Source of the DNA: a virus
Virus record (IMG/VR): IMGVR_UViG_3300027816_000051
Coordinates: 186,001 to 250,000 of that record
Strand: one strand, 5' to 3'
Length of the DNA stretch: 64,000 nt
The position numbers were made by a program, and so were the translations under genes. The notes beneath the pieces were generated by a model, which saw nothing but the letters and a program-made list of their open reading frames with translations, was not told the origin of the DNA and did no database searches. Below, in pieces: positions 1 through 7,445 of the stretch (position 1 is its first letter; every line of letters begins with the position of its first letter).

Positions 1-1
1 A

Positions 2-466
2 TTTTTAAAGACCGCAGTATATGACGCGTTTCGTTTAGCAACAAATAAGTACACTGCTGATGAACTAATCTCGAATAGGGCGGTGTTTGAAGTTGAGGTT
101 CGTAAACTATTGGAAAGTCAACTTTTAAAAGAAGGGTTTGTGATAAACCAATTCACCTCAAATTTGATTTACCCTGAGACATTTAAGAAGTCCATTGAAG
201 CCAAGAACAATGCGGTCCAAGCAGCGTTAAGGGCGGAAAATGAGGTAAAAACTGCGGAAGCTCAAGCCAAGATTAAAATTGCAACCGCCAATGGTAATGC
301 TCAAGCAATGTTGACCGCGGCTAAAGCGGAATCCGAAGCCAATCGGATGAAACAACAAACAATTACACCTTTACTCCTACAACTTGAATGGATTAATAAA
401 TGGAATGGGAAGTTACCCGAAACCATGTTAGGTGACAAAAATAATACGATGATAGGTATTAAATAA
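2..466 (+). CDS. SPFH/band-7 (prohibitin-like) protein, C-terminal part
   Basis: The frame is open from base 2 to the stop, so the N-terminus lies outside the window; a GTG at 83 lies inside the domain and is not a convincing start. Visible are the end of an SPFH domain (NRAVFEVEVRKLLESQL) and the Ala/Glu-rich helical coiled coil typical of prohibitin/flotillin relatives (KNNAVQAALRAENEVKTAEA, then AQAMLTAAKAESEANRM). Such proteins form membrane-associated ring assemblies; phage copies are known but their role is unclear. A strong terminator follows directly. Family assignment from residue pattern only. Confidence 0.75.
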   Translation, partial: FLKTAVYDAFRLATNKYTADELISNRAVFEVEVRKLLESQLLKEGFVINQFTSNLIYPETFKKSIEAKNNAVQAALRAENEVKTAEAQAKIKIATANGNAQAMLTAAKAESEANRMKQQTITPLLLQLEWINKWNGKLPETMLGDKNNTMIGIK

Positions 467-470
467 AAAG

Positions 471-495
471 AACCCCTCGAAAGAGGGGTTTTTTG
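471..495 (+). terminator. Rho-independent terminator after SPFH gene
   Basis: Stem AACCCCTC / GAGGGGTT with a GAAA loop, followed by a T run. Confidence 0.9.
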
Positions 496-505
496 TTTAC
501 ATACG

Positions 506-514
506 ATATTTATA
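506..514 (+). promoter_or_regulatory. ATATTTATA late-type promoter motif
   Basis: ATATTTATA ends 13 nt before the ATG at 528, just behind a terminator. The same motif precedes most tagged genes at 52-61 kb. No Bacteroidota TAnnTTTG box is present here, so this looks like a separate promoter class. Confidence 0.5.
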
Positions 515-527
515 GATAAAAGAAAAA

Positions 528-761
528 ATGAAAAAAGTAGTTAAATTATCAATCAAAGATTTAGAAAATATTGTAAAAAGAACAATCAACGAAGCTGAGT
601 TTGATGATTTCGATACTCAAGCACAGCCCGAGGAATTACCAGGTGCTCAGGAGTACGAAGATGAACAAGAATTAAAAAGAACTGTGGCTATTGGTAAAGG
701 TGACGATGGAAAAATATACGTAACTGATGTTGAAACCGGTGAAATAATTGCAACCAAGTAA
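528..761 (+). CDS. Small acidic protein with N-terminal tag helix (candidate packaged protein)
   Basis: 77 residues. Residues 1-22 (MKKVVKLSIKDLENIVKRTI then NE) are a member of the tag family found on about ten proteins at 50-64 kb and end in INE|A, which fits the [IL]-x-E cleavage rule of T4-type prohead proteases. The rest is acidic and low in complexity until a short C-terminal part (VAIGKGDDGKIYVTDVETGE). No known domain. Single gene between a terminator and a convergent gene, with an ATATTTATA motif upstream. Confidence 0.8.
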   Translation: MKKVVKLSIKDLENIVKRTINEAEFDDFDTQAQPEELPGAQEYEDEQELKRTVAIGKGDDGKIYVTDVETGEIIATK

Positions 762-762
762 A

Positions 763-1263
763 TTATTGGTCCTTAACTTTTTTCTTCAAGTTCCTTATCA
801 TCCCAATTAATTTCTCATCCCTTTTATTATTAATAATAGTGGTGGTGTTAGATGATTCAGGAAGCATCGCCATCACTCTTACGGAACTATCATCATTAAT
901 ATTATAGGTTTTACGAGACATTGAGTTTACTACTCTTGTCTCGTTTTTCATTTTATTGGTATAGTTTTCAATATCACTTATAATAGTTAATATCTCATTT
1001 TCCCTTTTAACCATTTCATTGGTACACTCTCTTTGATTTTCTATTACTTGGTTGTTTAACTCATCAATTCTATTGTTTAGTTGTACAATCTGATTGTTTT
1101 GGGATTCTATCCTTAATTTCAGTTCTTCGTCATTATATGTTAAAGACTCAGTGATTTTGGGTCCAACCGAGATAATTATAATTGAAAATAACAAAATTGA
1201 CAGAGCAACAATTCTTTGTCTCTGTGTGAATTTTGATAATATTTCAGATATATACTTAAACAT
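763..1263 (-). CDS. Membrane-anchored coiled-coil protein
   Basis: 166 residues. One transmembrane segment at about 19-36 (IVALSILLFSIIIISVG), then a heptad-rich coiled coil (ESQNNQIVQLNNRIDELNN onward) to about residue 110 and a basic C-terminus. One membrane anchor followed by a coiled coil is the architecture of inner-membrane spanins, but no partner o-spanin is adjacent, so that is only a possibility. Faces the 528 gene tail to tail with a 1-nt gap. Confidence 0.75.
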   Translation of the reverse strand: MFKYISEILSKFTQRQRIVALSILLFSIIIISVGPKITESLTYNDEELKLRIESQNNQIVQLNNRIDELNNQVIENQRECTNEMVKRENEILTIISDIENYTNKMKNETRVVNSMSRKTYNINDDSSVRVMAMLPESSNTTTIINNKRDEKLIGMIRNLKKKVKDQ

Positions 1264-1266
1264 ATA

Positions 1267-1281
1267 ATAATAAATATTTCA
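1267..1281. promoter_or_regulatory. Divergent AATATTT(A/C)AT motif between 1263(-) and 1290(+)
   Basis: The 26-nt space holds AAATATTT, which reads as TATTTATT toward the minus gene and as ATATTTCAT toward the plus gene. It resembles the late-type ATATTTATA motif; there is no room for a Bacteroidota -33/-7 pair. Confidence 0.35.
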
Positions 1282-1289
1282 TAATTAAA

Positions 1290-1628
1290 ATGGCAAACAA
1301 AAAAGGATTAAATACTCGAGTAATTACTGTTTTTCATCCAGACACTGACGAGGAATTTGAATTATTCGTAACCTATGAATACATAAATAAAGATGATTCA
1401 GATGAAGATGATAATTTATTTATGGATAACAATGAGGTTGATATTAAATCATATGAACCAAACAACGAAGTTGATGAATTACCAACTTGGTTAACAGAAG
1501 ATATGGTCTACGAGGCCTTGTACGCTGAATTGGAGATAGATGAATTCGAGGGGGAAGAACTCACAGAAGAAGAGGAAGACACCTACTACAATGATTTTGT
1601 TGAGGATTCTGACAATGATGATTATTAA
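1290..1628 (+). CDS. Highly acidic hypothetical protein
   Basis: 112 residues, very rich in Asp and Glu, with two acidic blocks (DDSDEDDNLFMD; EFEGEELTEEEEDTYY). N-terminus NKKGLNTRVITVFHPDTDEE. Acidity suggests a DNA mimic or a partner for a basic protein, but nothing proves it. No recognised family. Confidence 0.7.
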   Translation: MANKKGLNTRVITVFHPDTDEEFELFVTYEYINKDDSDEDDNLFMDNNEVDIKSYEPNNEVDELPTWLTEDMVYEALYAELEIDEFEGEELTEEEEDTYYNDFVEDSDNDDY

Positions 1629-1692
1629 AATTACTCTTTAAAATTTTTTATTTTAAAAATTTATTCTTATACTTGTCATAGAAGTATTTCAA

Positions 1693-2172
1693 ATGACAAA
1701 GTATACTATTTTTTGTGATTTAGATGGGGTCTTAATAGATTTCAACCAAGGTTATAAAGACCTTACTGGTATTGATTTGAACAAAGACGAACATCGTAAC
1801 GACTCACAATTTTGGGCACCAATAGAAAAGGCGGGATATGATTTTTGGGTCAATTTGAAATGGATTGAACCTGACGGTCACATTTTGTGGGAACACATTT
1901 CCAAGTATAATCCAACCCTTTTATCTGCACCATCAAGACAAGTTGAATCCCGTATTGGGAAAATGGAATGGGTAAACAGGGAGTTACCCGGTGTTGCTTT
2001 AATATTAAGAAGTGCTAAACATAAAAAAGATTTCGCGGCTCCATACACAATATTAATCGACGATAGGAAAGATACTATAGACGGTTGGAATGAAAACGGT
2101 GGTGAAGGTATTCTTCATACTTCCGCGGAAGAAACAATCAAAATATTAAAAGAAAAATATAATTTACACTAA
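1693..2172 (+). CDS. HAD-superfamily 5'(3')-deoxyribonucleotidase-like phosphatase
   Basis: 159 residues. HAD motif I DLDGVLIDF (residues 10-18, nucleophile Asp then Asp+2) and a late motif IDDRKDTIDGW with the conserved Asp pair near residue 121. The short cap and the order match cytosolic/phage NT5C-like nucleotidases (dephosphorylation of nucleoside monophosphates). First gene of a tight run: its stop overlaps the next start (TAATG). Confidence 0.75.
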   Translation: MTKYTIFCDLDGVLIDFNQGYKDLTGIDLNKDEHRNDSQFWAPIEKAGYDFWVNLKWIEPDGHILWEHISKYNPTLLSAPSRQVESRIGKMEWVNRELPGVALILRSAKHKKDFAAPYTILIDDRKDTIDGWNENGGEGILHTSAEETIKILKEKYNLH

Positions 2173-2363
2173 TGGCAGAAAATAGTTCGTCATCAGGAGG
2201 AGTGGGATTCTTCGGTCTGATGTTTTTAATTTTTATGACACTTAAACTTACTGGTGTTATTGATTGGTCGTGGTGGTGGGTGACCGCACCACTATGGGGT
2301 GGGTTTGCCCTCATCTTTATTGTCATCATGATTGTTGTAGTTGTAAAAGCACTTGACCGATGA
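2172..2363 (+). CDS. Small two-helix membrane protein
   Basis: 63 residues: Ser/Gly-rich N-terminus (MAENSSSSGGVGF), two hydrophobic segments (about 12-27 and 38-60) and a Trp cluster DWSWWWV between them. Overlaps the upstream stop by 1 nt and the next start by 4 nt, so it belongs to the same transcript. Function unknown. Confidence 0.7.
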   Translation: MAENSSSSGGVGFFGLMFLIFMTLKLTGVIDWSWWWVTAPLWGGFALIFIVIMIVVVVKALDR

Positions 2364-3028
2364 TATATGTATCAATAGACATTGAGACTTCAGGTCTCGA
2401 ACCGTTAAACAATAGTGTGTTGTCTTTTGGTGCTATCATAGAAGACACCACTAATAAATTACCATACGAGAAATTACCAAAGTTTAACGCCATCGTACTT
2501 CAAAACCAAATTACCGGTTCACCGAGAGCGATTTCCATGAACAAAGAAATCATATCATTAATTGGTGAATATAAAGAAGGTAACGAAGAGGATAGGGCAA
2601 ACTTGGAACATCATAGTGATTATGTATTTTTGGAAGAAAATGAACTGGCACAAAAATTCTATGACTTTTTATTCTTAAATGGTATCTACCCAAATTCATC
2701 ATTTCTAAATAATCATGTTAGAAATGTCAATGGAACAATGATACCGGCTTTTAACAATCACACACCATCACTTACAATTAATGTTGCCGGTAAAAATTTT
2801 GGAACCTTTGATAAATTGTTCTTGGAAGAATTACCGTGGTGGAAAAAACTCATAAAAATCAGACAAAGAATTATTGACCCTTCCGTTTTGTATTGTATAT
2901 GGGATGAGGATAACGCAATTCCAAGTCTTAAAAAATGTAAAGAACGTGCTGGAATTGACGGAGAAGTCGCTCACACCGCTCTTGAGGACGCTTGGGACGT
3001 GGTTCAAATGTTACGTAAATTTTATTAA
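2360..3028 (+). CDS. DEDD-family 3'-5' exonuclease
   Basis: 222 residues. Exo I DIETSGLEP near residue 7 and a C-terminal Exo III HTALEDAWDV (His-x4-Asp, the DEDDh form) are clear; the second acidic motif probably lies near FLNNHVRNVNG/FGTFDKLF. Resembles DnaQ/RNase T-type nucleases, which trim DNA or RNA from the 3' end. ATGA overlap with the membrane protein upstream. Confidence 0.75.
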   Translation: MIYVSIDIETSGLEPLNNSVLSFGAIIEDTTNKLPYEKLPKFNAIVLQNQITGSPRAISMNKEIISLIGEYKEGNEEDRANLEHHSDYVFLEENELAQKFYDFLFLNGIYPNSSFLNNHVRNVNGTMIPAFNNHTPSLTINVAGKNFGTFDKLFLEELPWWKKLIKIRQRIIDPSVLYCIWDEDNAIPSLKKCKERAGIDGEVAHTALEDAWDVVQMLRKFY

Positions 3029-3047
3029 TAAACTAAATTAAAACAAT

Positions 3048-4088
3048 ATGTCACGAATCAAAGAACTAAAACAAAATCCTGACAACAACATAAATATGGT
3101 TGATGTCTTTCAAATCTTTTGCCCTGAGGGTAAATCTAAGTACATCGAATTTTTAATTCGACTTTCAAAAAACACGAAACATTTAGACATGTACGTCAAT
3201 GAAGTTCGTGAGAATCTAAAAAGAGAATTTGGAATTACAGATGACCACTTTAAAGGAATGACCCCATTTCAAATTTTTAGCTCTTACAGATTTTTGGAAC
3301 AGAGTTTTAATTTTTCAGATTTAAAAACATTCCAAAAATTTTGTGATTACAATGAAAGAGGATTGATTCAAGATAATGACTTATCTAAATTTAAATCTTT
3401 TGACGATGTAATGACGGCGACTAGTCTCGCTGAGATTAAAGCTTTCGAGAAAGATTTGGAAAAACAAATTCACACATTGTTCACTTCAGATGAGTGGATT
3501 GTTTTAAGACCTTTAACGTTTTACGCCTCAAAGAAATATGGGTCATCAACAAAATGGTGTACGTCGTCTGAGAATAACCCGGATTATTTCCTAAGATACT
3601 CCAAAAGAGGTATCCTTATTTATGTGATTAATAAATTAACAGGATTAAAAGTTGGTTGCTTTAAATCACTCGACTCAGACCCTGAATTTTCTTTTTGGAA
3701 TCAAATTGATTCTCGTATCGATTCATTAGAAAGTGGTTTACCTGATTTTATATTGGGTGTCATTAAAAATGAAGTTAGTGAAAACCCAGTAACCAACAAC
3801 TCTTTGTTGACTGAAGAAGATAGAATCAAAGAGGATGTGTTACTGAAAGAGTTTACCAAAATGGAGGTACTACCAGAACCAACGGATATGGAATCCCCAA
3901 TGGGTGAAGCTGATATGGATATGAGAAATGTGGATATAAGAGAAGAGAGAGAATGGGTAGTTGAACGTGATGTTGAAGCGGTTGTGGAAGAAAGGGCGTA
4001 CGAGACAAGTGGAATGATGTCGGAAGGACCGAGAGAAATCTTACGAGGAACCTATGACAATGAAAATGCCACCTTGAGGAGAATTTAA
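3048..4088 (+). CDS. Phage protein with KWCT motif domain
   Basis: 346 residues. The middle holds LTFYASKKYGSSTKWCTSS then YFLRYSKRGILIYVINK (about 159-200), a pattern (Lys-Trp-Cys-Thr, aromatic cluster, Gly, hydrophobic strand) that I associate with phage proteins of unknown function. The C-terminal 90 residues are acidic and Met/Glu/Arg-rich, probably disordered. A loosely similar core (MGHCG) occurs in the protein at 62254-63858. Followed by a terminator. Confidence 0.7.
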   Translation: MSRIKELKQNPDNNINMVDVFQIFCPEGKSKYIEFLIRLSKNTKHLDMYVNEVRENLKREFGITDDHFKGMTPFQIFSSYRFLEQSFNFSDLKTFQKFCDYNERGLIQDNDLSKFKSFDDVMTATSLAEIKAFEKDLEKQIHTLFTSDEWIVLRPLTFYASKKYGSSTKWCTSSENNPDYFLRYSKRGILIYVINKLTGLKVGCFKSLDSDPEFSFWNQIDSRIDSLESGLPDFILGVIKNEVSENPVTNNSLLTEEDRIKEDVLLKEFTKMEVLPEPTDMESPMGEADMDMRNVDIREEREWVVERDVEAVVEERAYETSGMMSEGPREILRGTYDNENATLRRI

Positions 4089-4111
4089 TTACAATCAAAT
4101 CTAAATTTGTA

Positions 4112-4139
4112 AGGAGGGATTTCGGTCCCTCTTTTTTTT
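4112..4139 (+). terminator. Terminator after the KWCT gene
   Basis: GAGGGA / TCCCTC stem with TTTCGG loop followed by eight T. Confidence 0.85.
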
Positions 4140-4148
4140 GAAAAAAAA

Positions 4149-4180
4149 TTTGGATATCTCAAATACTAGTAATATATTTG
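4149..4180 (+). promoter_or_regulatory. Bacteroidota-type promoter for 4198
   Basis: TTTGG at 4149-4153 and TATATTTG at 4173-4180 match the Bacteroidota primary-sigma consensus with 20-nt spacing; ATG is 18 nt further on. Confidence 0.85.
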
Positions 4181-4197
4181 TATGTAAATCATAAAAA

Positions 4198-4665
4198 ATG
4201 AAAAAATTCTTAATGATATTTTGTATGCTGTTGATGAACAACACATGGGCACAAGGGTTAAGAGTACCCCAAAGAATATTCAATTATGGATTATCTTATG
4301 GTCCTAGAGGTAATTCATCATATTATTCCGCGGGTTACGAATTCTCCAAAGAAAAAACAAATGCCTTTATTGGAATTGGTTATGGTAAATTGATGGCCGA
4401 ATTAAATTTATTTAACCCCAATACTTTAACAATCAATGGTAGACCTGAAGAAATTTATGTTGTTTTAAATTACGTTTACACAAATAAAGATTATAAATGG
4501 TTAATTTTAACAGGTGGGGCGGGTTTATCTGTTGATGGTGGTAATCAAATTATATTGAAGACCGCTGCAAATTTGAAATTATCATATCCCTTGTACTTAA
4601 CTTTAAGTTTTTATCAAACCGATAAACCTCAGTTTATGATTGGGGGTAGGTTGTTTATTTTTTGA
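4198..4665 (+). CDS. Exported small outer-membrane-like protein
   Basis: 155 residues. Signal peptide MKKFLMIFCMLLMNNTWAQG with likely cleavage after WAQ. The mature part alternates hydrophobic and polar residues with aromatic strand ends (SYYSAGYEFS, FIGIGYGKLMAELNLF, LYLTLSFYQT, FMIGGRLFIF) and ends in Phe, like a small beta-barrel. Inference: envelope-located, perhaps altering the cell surface during infection. Confidence 0.7.
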   Translation: MKKFLMIFCMLLMNNTWAQGLRVPQRIFNYGLSYGPRGNSSYYSAGYEFSKEKTNAFIGIGYGKLMAELNLFNPNTLTINGRPEEIYVVLNYVYTNKDYKWLILTGGAGLSVDGGNQIILKTAANLKLSYPLYLTLSFYQTDKPQFMIGGRLFIF

Positions 4666-4667
4666 TT

Positions 4668-5042
4668 ATGAAAATAGCACTCATAGCACACGACGGTAAG
4701 AAGGCGGACATGGTTGCCTTTGTAATGAAACGATTAGATTTTTTTAATCGAACCGATGTTGATATTGTTGCAACGGGTACGACAGGTAAAAGAATAATGT
4801 TTGCTGGTGTTACAAAGGTTGAACAAGTCAATTCAGGACCAATGGGTGGAGACGCGGAAATTGCTGCAATGGTCTCGAGAAAAGAAATCGATGCGGTTAT
4901 ATTTTTTAGGGACCCATTGGATAAACACCCGCACGAACCTGATGTACAAATGTTAATGAGGGTTTGTGATGTGCACGAAGTGGCATTAGCTACAAACTAC
5001 TCAAGTGCAAGAATGGTCGTGGACCATTTTACGAAAAGTTAA
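4668..5042 (+). CDS. mgsA: Methylglyoxal synthase
   Basis: 124 residues from the ATG at 4668 (a TTG 6 nt earlier overlaps the upstream stop and is not needed). The whole protein fits MgsA, which converts dihydroxyacetone phosphate to methylglyoxal and phosphate: ALIAHDGKKADM at the N-terminus, TGTTG phosphate-binding loop, SGPMGGDAEI with the catalytic Asp, FFRDPLDKHPHEPDVQMLMR with the His-Glu-Pro-Asp segment, and ATNYSSARMV at the end. Slightly short compared with bacterial enzymes (about 150). Unusual gene for a phage. Confidence 0.92.
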   Translation: MKIALIAHDGKKADMVAFVMKRLDFFNRTDVDIVATGTTGKRIMFAGVTKVEQVNSGPMGGDAEIAAMVSRKEIDAVIFFRDPLDKHPHEPDVQMLMRVCDVHEVALATNYSSARMVVDHFTKS

Positions 5043-5083
5043 ATTTTGGAACAATAATTGTCTAACACTCAAACACTAAAATT

Positions 5084-5650
5084 ATGTTTTACAAATATGA
5101 TAACTCTCTACTCCTTTGGAAAAAGGATTGGAAAAAAGTAAAAATCGCGTTGTCGGTTGTAATTGTTTTGGTAATCTCTTCATTTATTTTAGGTCGTTTT
5201 ATACGGTTTAAAAGTTTGGACAGTTACGAAAAAGAATTAATCGTAATTTCATTAGAAAAAGAAAAAAATAAATTTTCAGAGGATAAGTTTGTATCAGAAC
5301 TAAAAAGATTAAACGTTAAATTTCCACATATTGTTATGGCTCAAGCCATTGCTGAGACGGGACATTACAAAAGTCAAGTTTTCAAGGAAAATAATAATCT
5401 GTTTGGTATGAAACAGGCGACAGTTAGAATCAACACCGCCAAAGGAACTCAAAACGGTCACGCGTTTTATGATAACTGGTACCAATCTGTTTATGATTAT
5501 GCGTTTTACCAATGCCGATACCTTGGTCAGATTAATACTGAAAATGAATACTATTTGTATTTATCAAATACCTACGCCGAAGCGGGTGAAGGGTATGTTA
5601 AATTATTGAAAGACATAATTCAAACTGAAAAATTAAAAGAAAAATTTTAA
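5084..5650 (+). CDS. Membrane-anchored glucosaminidase (lysin)
   Basis: 188 residues. Transmembrane segment at about 22-41 (ALSVVIVLVISSFILG), then a glucosaminidase domain of the FlgJ/AcmA/LytG type: FPHIVMAQAIAETGHYKS with the catalytic Glu, NNNLFGMK, then FYDNWYQSVYDYAFYQ and YLSNTYAEAGEGYVKLL. It would cut the GlcNAc-MurNAc bond. The membrane anchor suggests a signal-anchor-release type endolysin. Confidence 0.85.
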   Translation: MFYKYDNSLLLWKKDWKKVKIALSVVIVLVISSFILGRFIRFKSLDSYEKELIVISLEKEKNKFSEDKFVSELKRLNVKFPHIVMAQAIAETGHYKSQVFKENNNLFGMKQATVRINTAKGTQNGHAFYDNWYQSVYDYAFYQCRYLGQINTENEYYLYLSNTYAEAGEGYVKLLKDIIQTEKLKEKF

Positions 5651-5652
5651 TC

Positions 5653-6009
5653 ATGGATATAAAACAAGTCAGGATTCTTTTGGCGTTTATAACGGTCATA
5701 ATTTTCACTGGTATTCTTCATTTTAATAAAGAAAAGATACATAACTATATTACAGATGAAAATATAGTTGAGGAAGAAATAAGTGAGGAAGTTATACCAA
5801 GGAGCGAAAAAGAGTGGTATCCTGTACCGGTAGTATCCTGTGAAGAAATATTCCAAAATCAATATCATATAACATTTGAAAATGGTGTCACAATACTAAC
5901 CAATAAACCCGCCAAAATTGGTGATACCACAAAATGTTGGATAAATGGGTGGTATAATTCCAAAATAGATGAGTCCTTAGACTCGTTGACATTTGAAAAT
6001 CCATATTAA
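5653..6009 (+). CDS. Membrane-anchored hypothetical protein
   Basis: 118 residues, 2 nt downstream of the lysin gene. Transmembrane segment at about 8-23, acidic linker EEEISEEV, then a compact domain (VSCEEIFQNQYHITFENGVT, IGDTTKCWINGWYNS). Position after the lysin suggests a lysis accessory protein, but I recognise no family. Terminator follows. Confidence 0.65.
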   Translation: MDIKQVRILLAFITVIIFTGILHFNKEKIHNYITDENIVEEEISEEVIPRSEKEWYPVPVVSCEEIFQNQYHITFENGVTILTNKPAKIGDTTKCWINGWYNSKIDESLDSLTFENPY

Positions 6010-6013
6010 TTTA

Positions 6014-6038
6014 ATCCCCGAAAGGGGATTTTTTTTTA
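6014..6038 (+). terminator. Terminator after the lysis pair
   Basis: ATCCCC GAAA GGGGAT hairpin followed by eight T. Confidence 0.9.
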
Positions 6039-6044
6039 TTAATT

Positions 6045-6077
6045 TTTGGAAATACGATTTCTTTTTATTATATTTTG
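6045..6077 (+). promoter_or_regulatory. Bacteroidota-type promoter for the aminotransferase
   Basis: TTTGG at 6045-6049 and TATATTTTG ending at 6077 (one extra T in the -7 box). Confidence 0.7.
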
Positions 6078-6109
6078 TTAGTGGTAAGTACAGACTAACT
6101 TAGAATATA

Positions 6110-7219
6110 ATGAAAGTAAATATATCGAATGCAACCTTCTCTTCGATAGTAGGGATTGGTCAGAAAGTTAAAAGGGCGGCAAAAGAATCAGGTAATTCAT
6201 ATCTCGAATTAAATAGAGGTGTAAACGCTGTTACGGAAATCGATTTGACGGGAGTTATGAAACAAATTGATTTTAACTCAAAAGAGTTTCAAGTATATGC
6301 ACCTAACTTGGGTATTGAAACATTTAGACATTCTATCGTTTCAGAATATTTTCCTTCATTTGCAAATTCACCTAATTTCATCAATAATATTGCAATCACA
6401 CCAGGTGGTATGCCTGCGTTAGATTTGGTTATCCAATTATTAAATGTAGAAAATATTTATTTCCCAAAATTTTATTGGGGTTCTTATTCTAAAATGGCAA
6501 CAATTAGACAAAAGTCTTTTTCATTTTATGAATCATTAGAATCTTTAGAAGCATCCAATTTTAGTGAATCATCTTGTATTTTTATTTGTGACCCAAATAA
6601 TCCTACAGGTGTAAAAATAGATGACAACATTCTTTTCAGAAAGATTTATGAGATATCGATGACAGGTGCGATTATAATATTTGATTCACCATACCGTAAG
6701 TTATTTTATGAAGATGATTTCTTTGATAAAGTTGCCCATCTTGATAATGTTATTATCACCGAATCTTTTTCAAAATGGGTAGGTTTATCGGGTTTAAGAA
6801 TGGGTTTCATTTTTTGTAAGGACAAGGATTTTAATTCAGAATTAAACATTCGTTTACTTTATGAATTCAATGCCGTATGTTCCCCATCTCAAATGATTAT
6901 TGAGAAAGTTTTAACCACACCCGAAGGAAGAAGTTCATTAGAACAATTTAAAAATATAACAACTAATAATATCTTTAAGAATGTAAATTACCTAAAAGAG
7001 AAAAACCTACTGGTTGAAGAAATTTACCAAGGTGGTCAACCATTAGGTATCTTCGCGGTTATAAATAAATCGGAAGATTACTTATTTCAACATAGAATCG
7101 GTGCTGTTGGTCTTGATAAGTTTGTTTATCACGATAAGGACTTATGGTCATCATATTCTAGAATCTGCGTGTCAGTTGAGCACGAATTATTTAAAAAATA
7201 TTTACTAAACATAAAATAA
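6110..7219 (+). CDS. PLP-dependent aminotransferase, class I/II (fold type I)
   Basis: 369 residues. ITPGGMPALDLVIQ (cofactor phosphate contact), CDPNNPTGVKID (Asn-Pro-Thr-Gly substrate loop), IIFDSPYRKLFY (Asp-x2-Tyr cofactor pair) and ITESFSKWVGLSGLRMGF with the Schiff-base lysine of SFSK and the phosphate-binding Arg. All catalytic elements are present and length is near normal, so it is likely active. Substrate cannot be predicted. The N-terminus is shorter than in AspC. Possible auxiliary metabolic gene. Confidence 0.88.
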   Translation: MKVNISNATFSSIVGIGQKVKRAAKESGNSYLELNRGVNAVTEIDLTGVMKQIDFNSKEFQVYAPNLGIETFRHSIVSEYFPSFANSPNFINNIAITPGGMPALDLVIQLLNVENIYFPKFYWGSYSKMATIRQKSFSFYESLESLEASNFSESSCIFICDPNNPTGVKIDDNILFRKIYEISMTGAIIIFDSPYRKLFYEDDFFDKVAHLDNVIITESFSKWVGLSGLRMGFIFCKDKDFNSELNIRLLYEFNAVCSPSQMIIEKVLTTPEGRSSLEQFKNITTNNIFKNVNYLKEKNLLVEEIYQGGQPLGIFAVINKSEDYLFQHRIGAVGLDKFVYHDKDLWSSYSRICVSVEHELFKKYLLNIK

Positions 7220-7225
7220 ATAAAA

Positions 7226-7444
7226 ATGCAAACATTAATTTTTAACACAACAACAAAAGAAGTTAAGCTTTACGAAGGTCCAAAAGAATCTTCAAAATTA
7301 TTAGAAATGATTACAGATGCACCAACTGTTAGAATAAGTGACAGTGGTTACTATGAAGTCATGAAGAAATTGGATGGAGATGAAAAAAATATTCCTGTTT
7401 TAAGAGTACCAATTTCAAATACAAACATGTTTATCGAAAAGTAA
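7226..7444 (+). CDS. Small hypothetical protein
   Basis: 72 residues, soluble, N-terminus MQTLIFNTTTKEVKLYEG. Sits 6 nt after the aminotransferase stop and 1 nt before the helicase start, so cotranscribed with both. No motif recognised. Confidence 0.7.
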   Translation: MQTLIFNTTTKEVKLYEGPKESSKLLEMITDAPTVRISDSGYYEVMKKLDGDEKNIPVLRVPISNTNMFIEK

Positions 7445-7445
7445 T

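Noticed and set aside
763-1263. Firm call as spanin
   Set aside because: Topology fits, but no outer-membrane partner gene is embedded or adjacent and the lysin lies 4 kb away.
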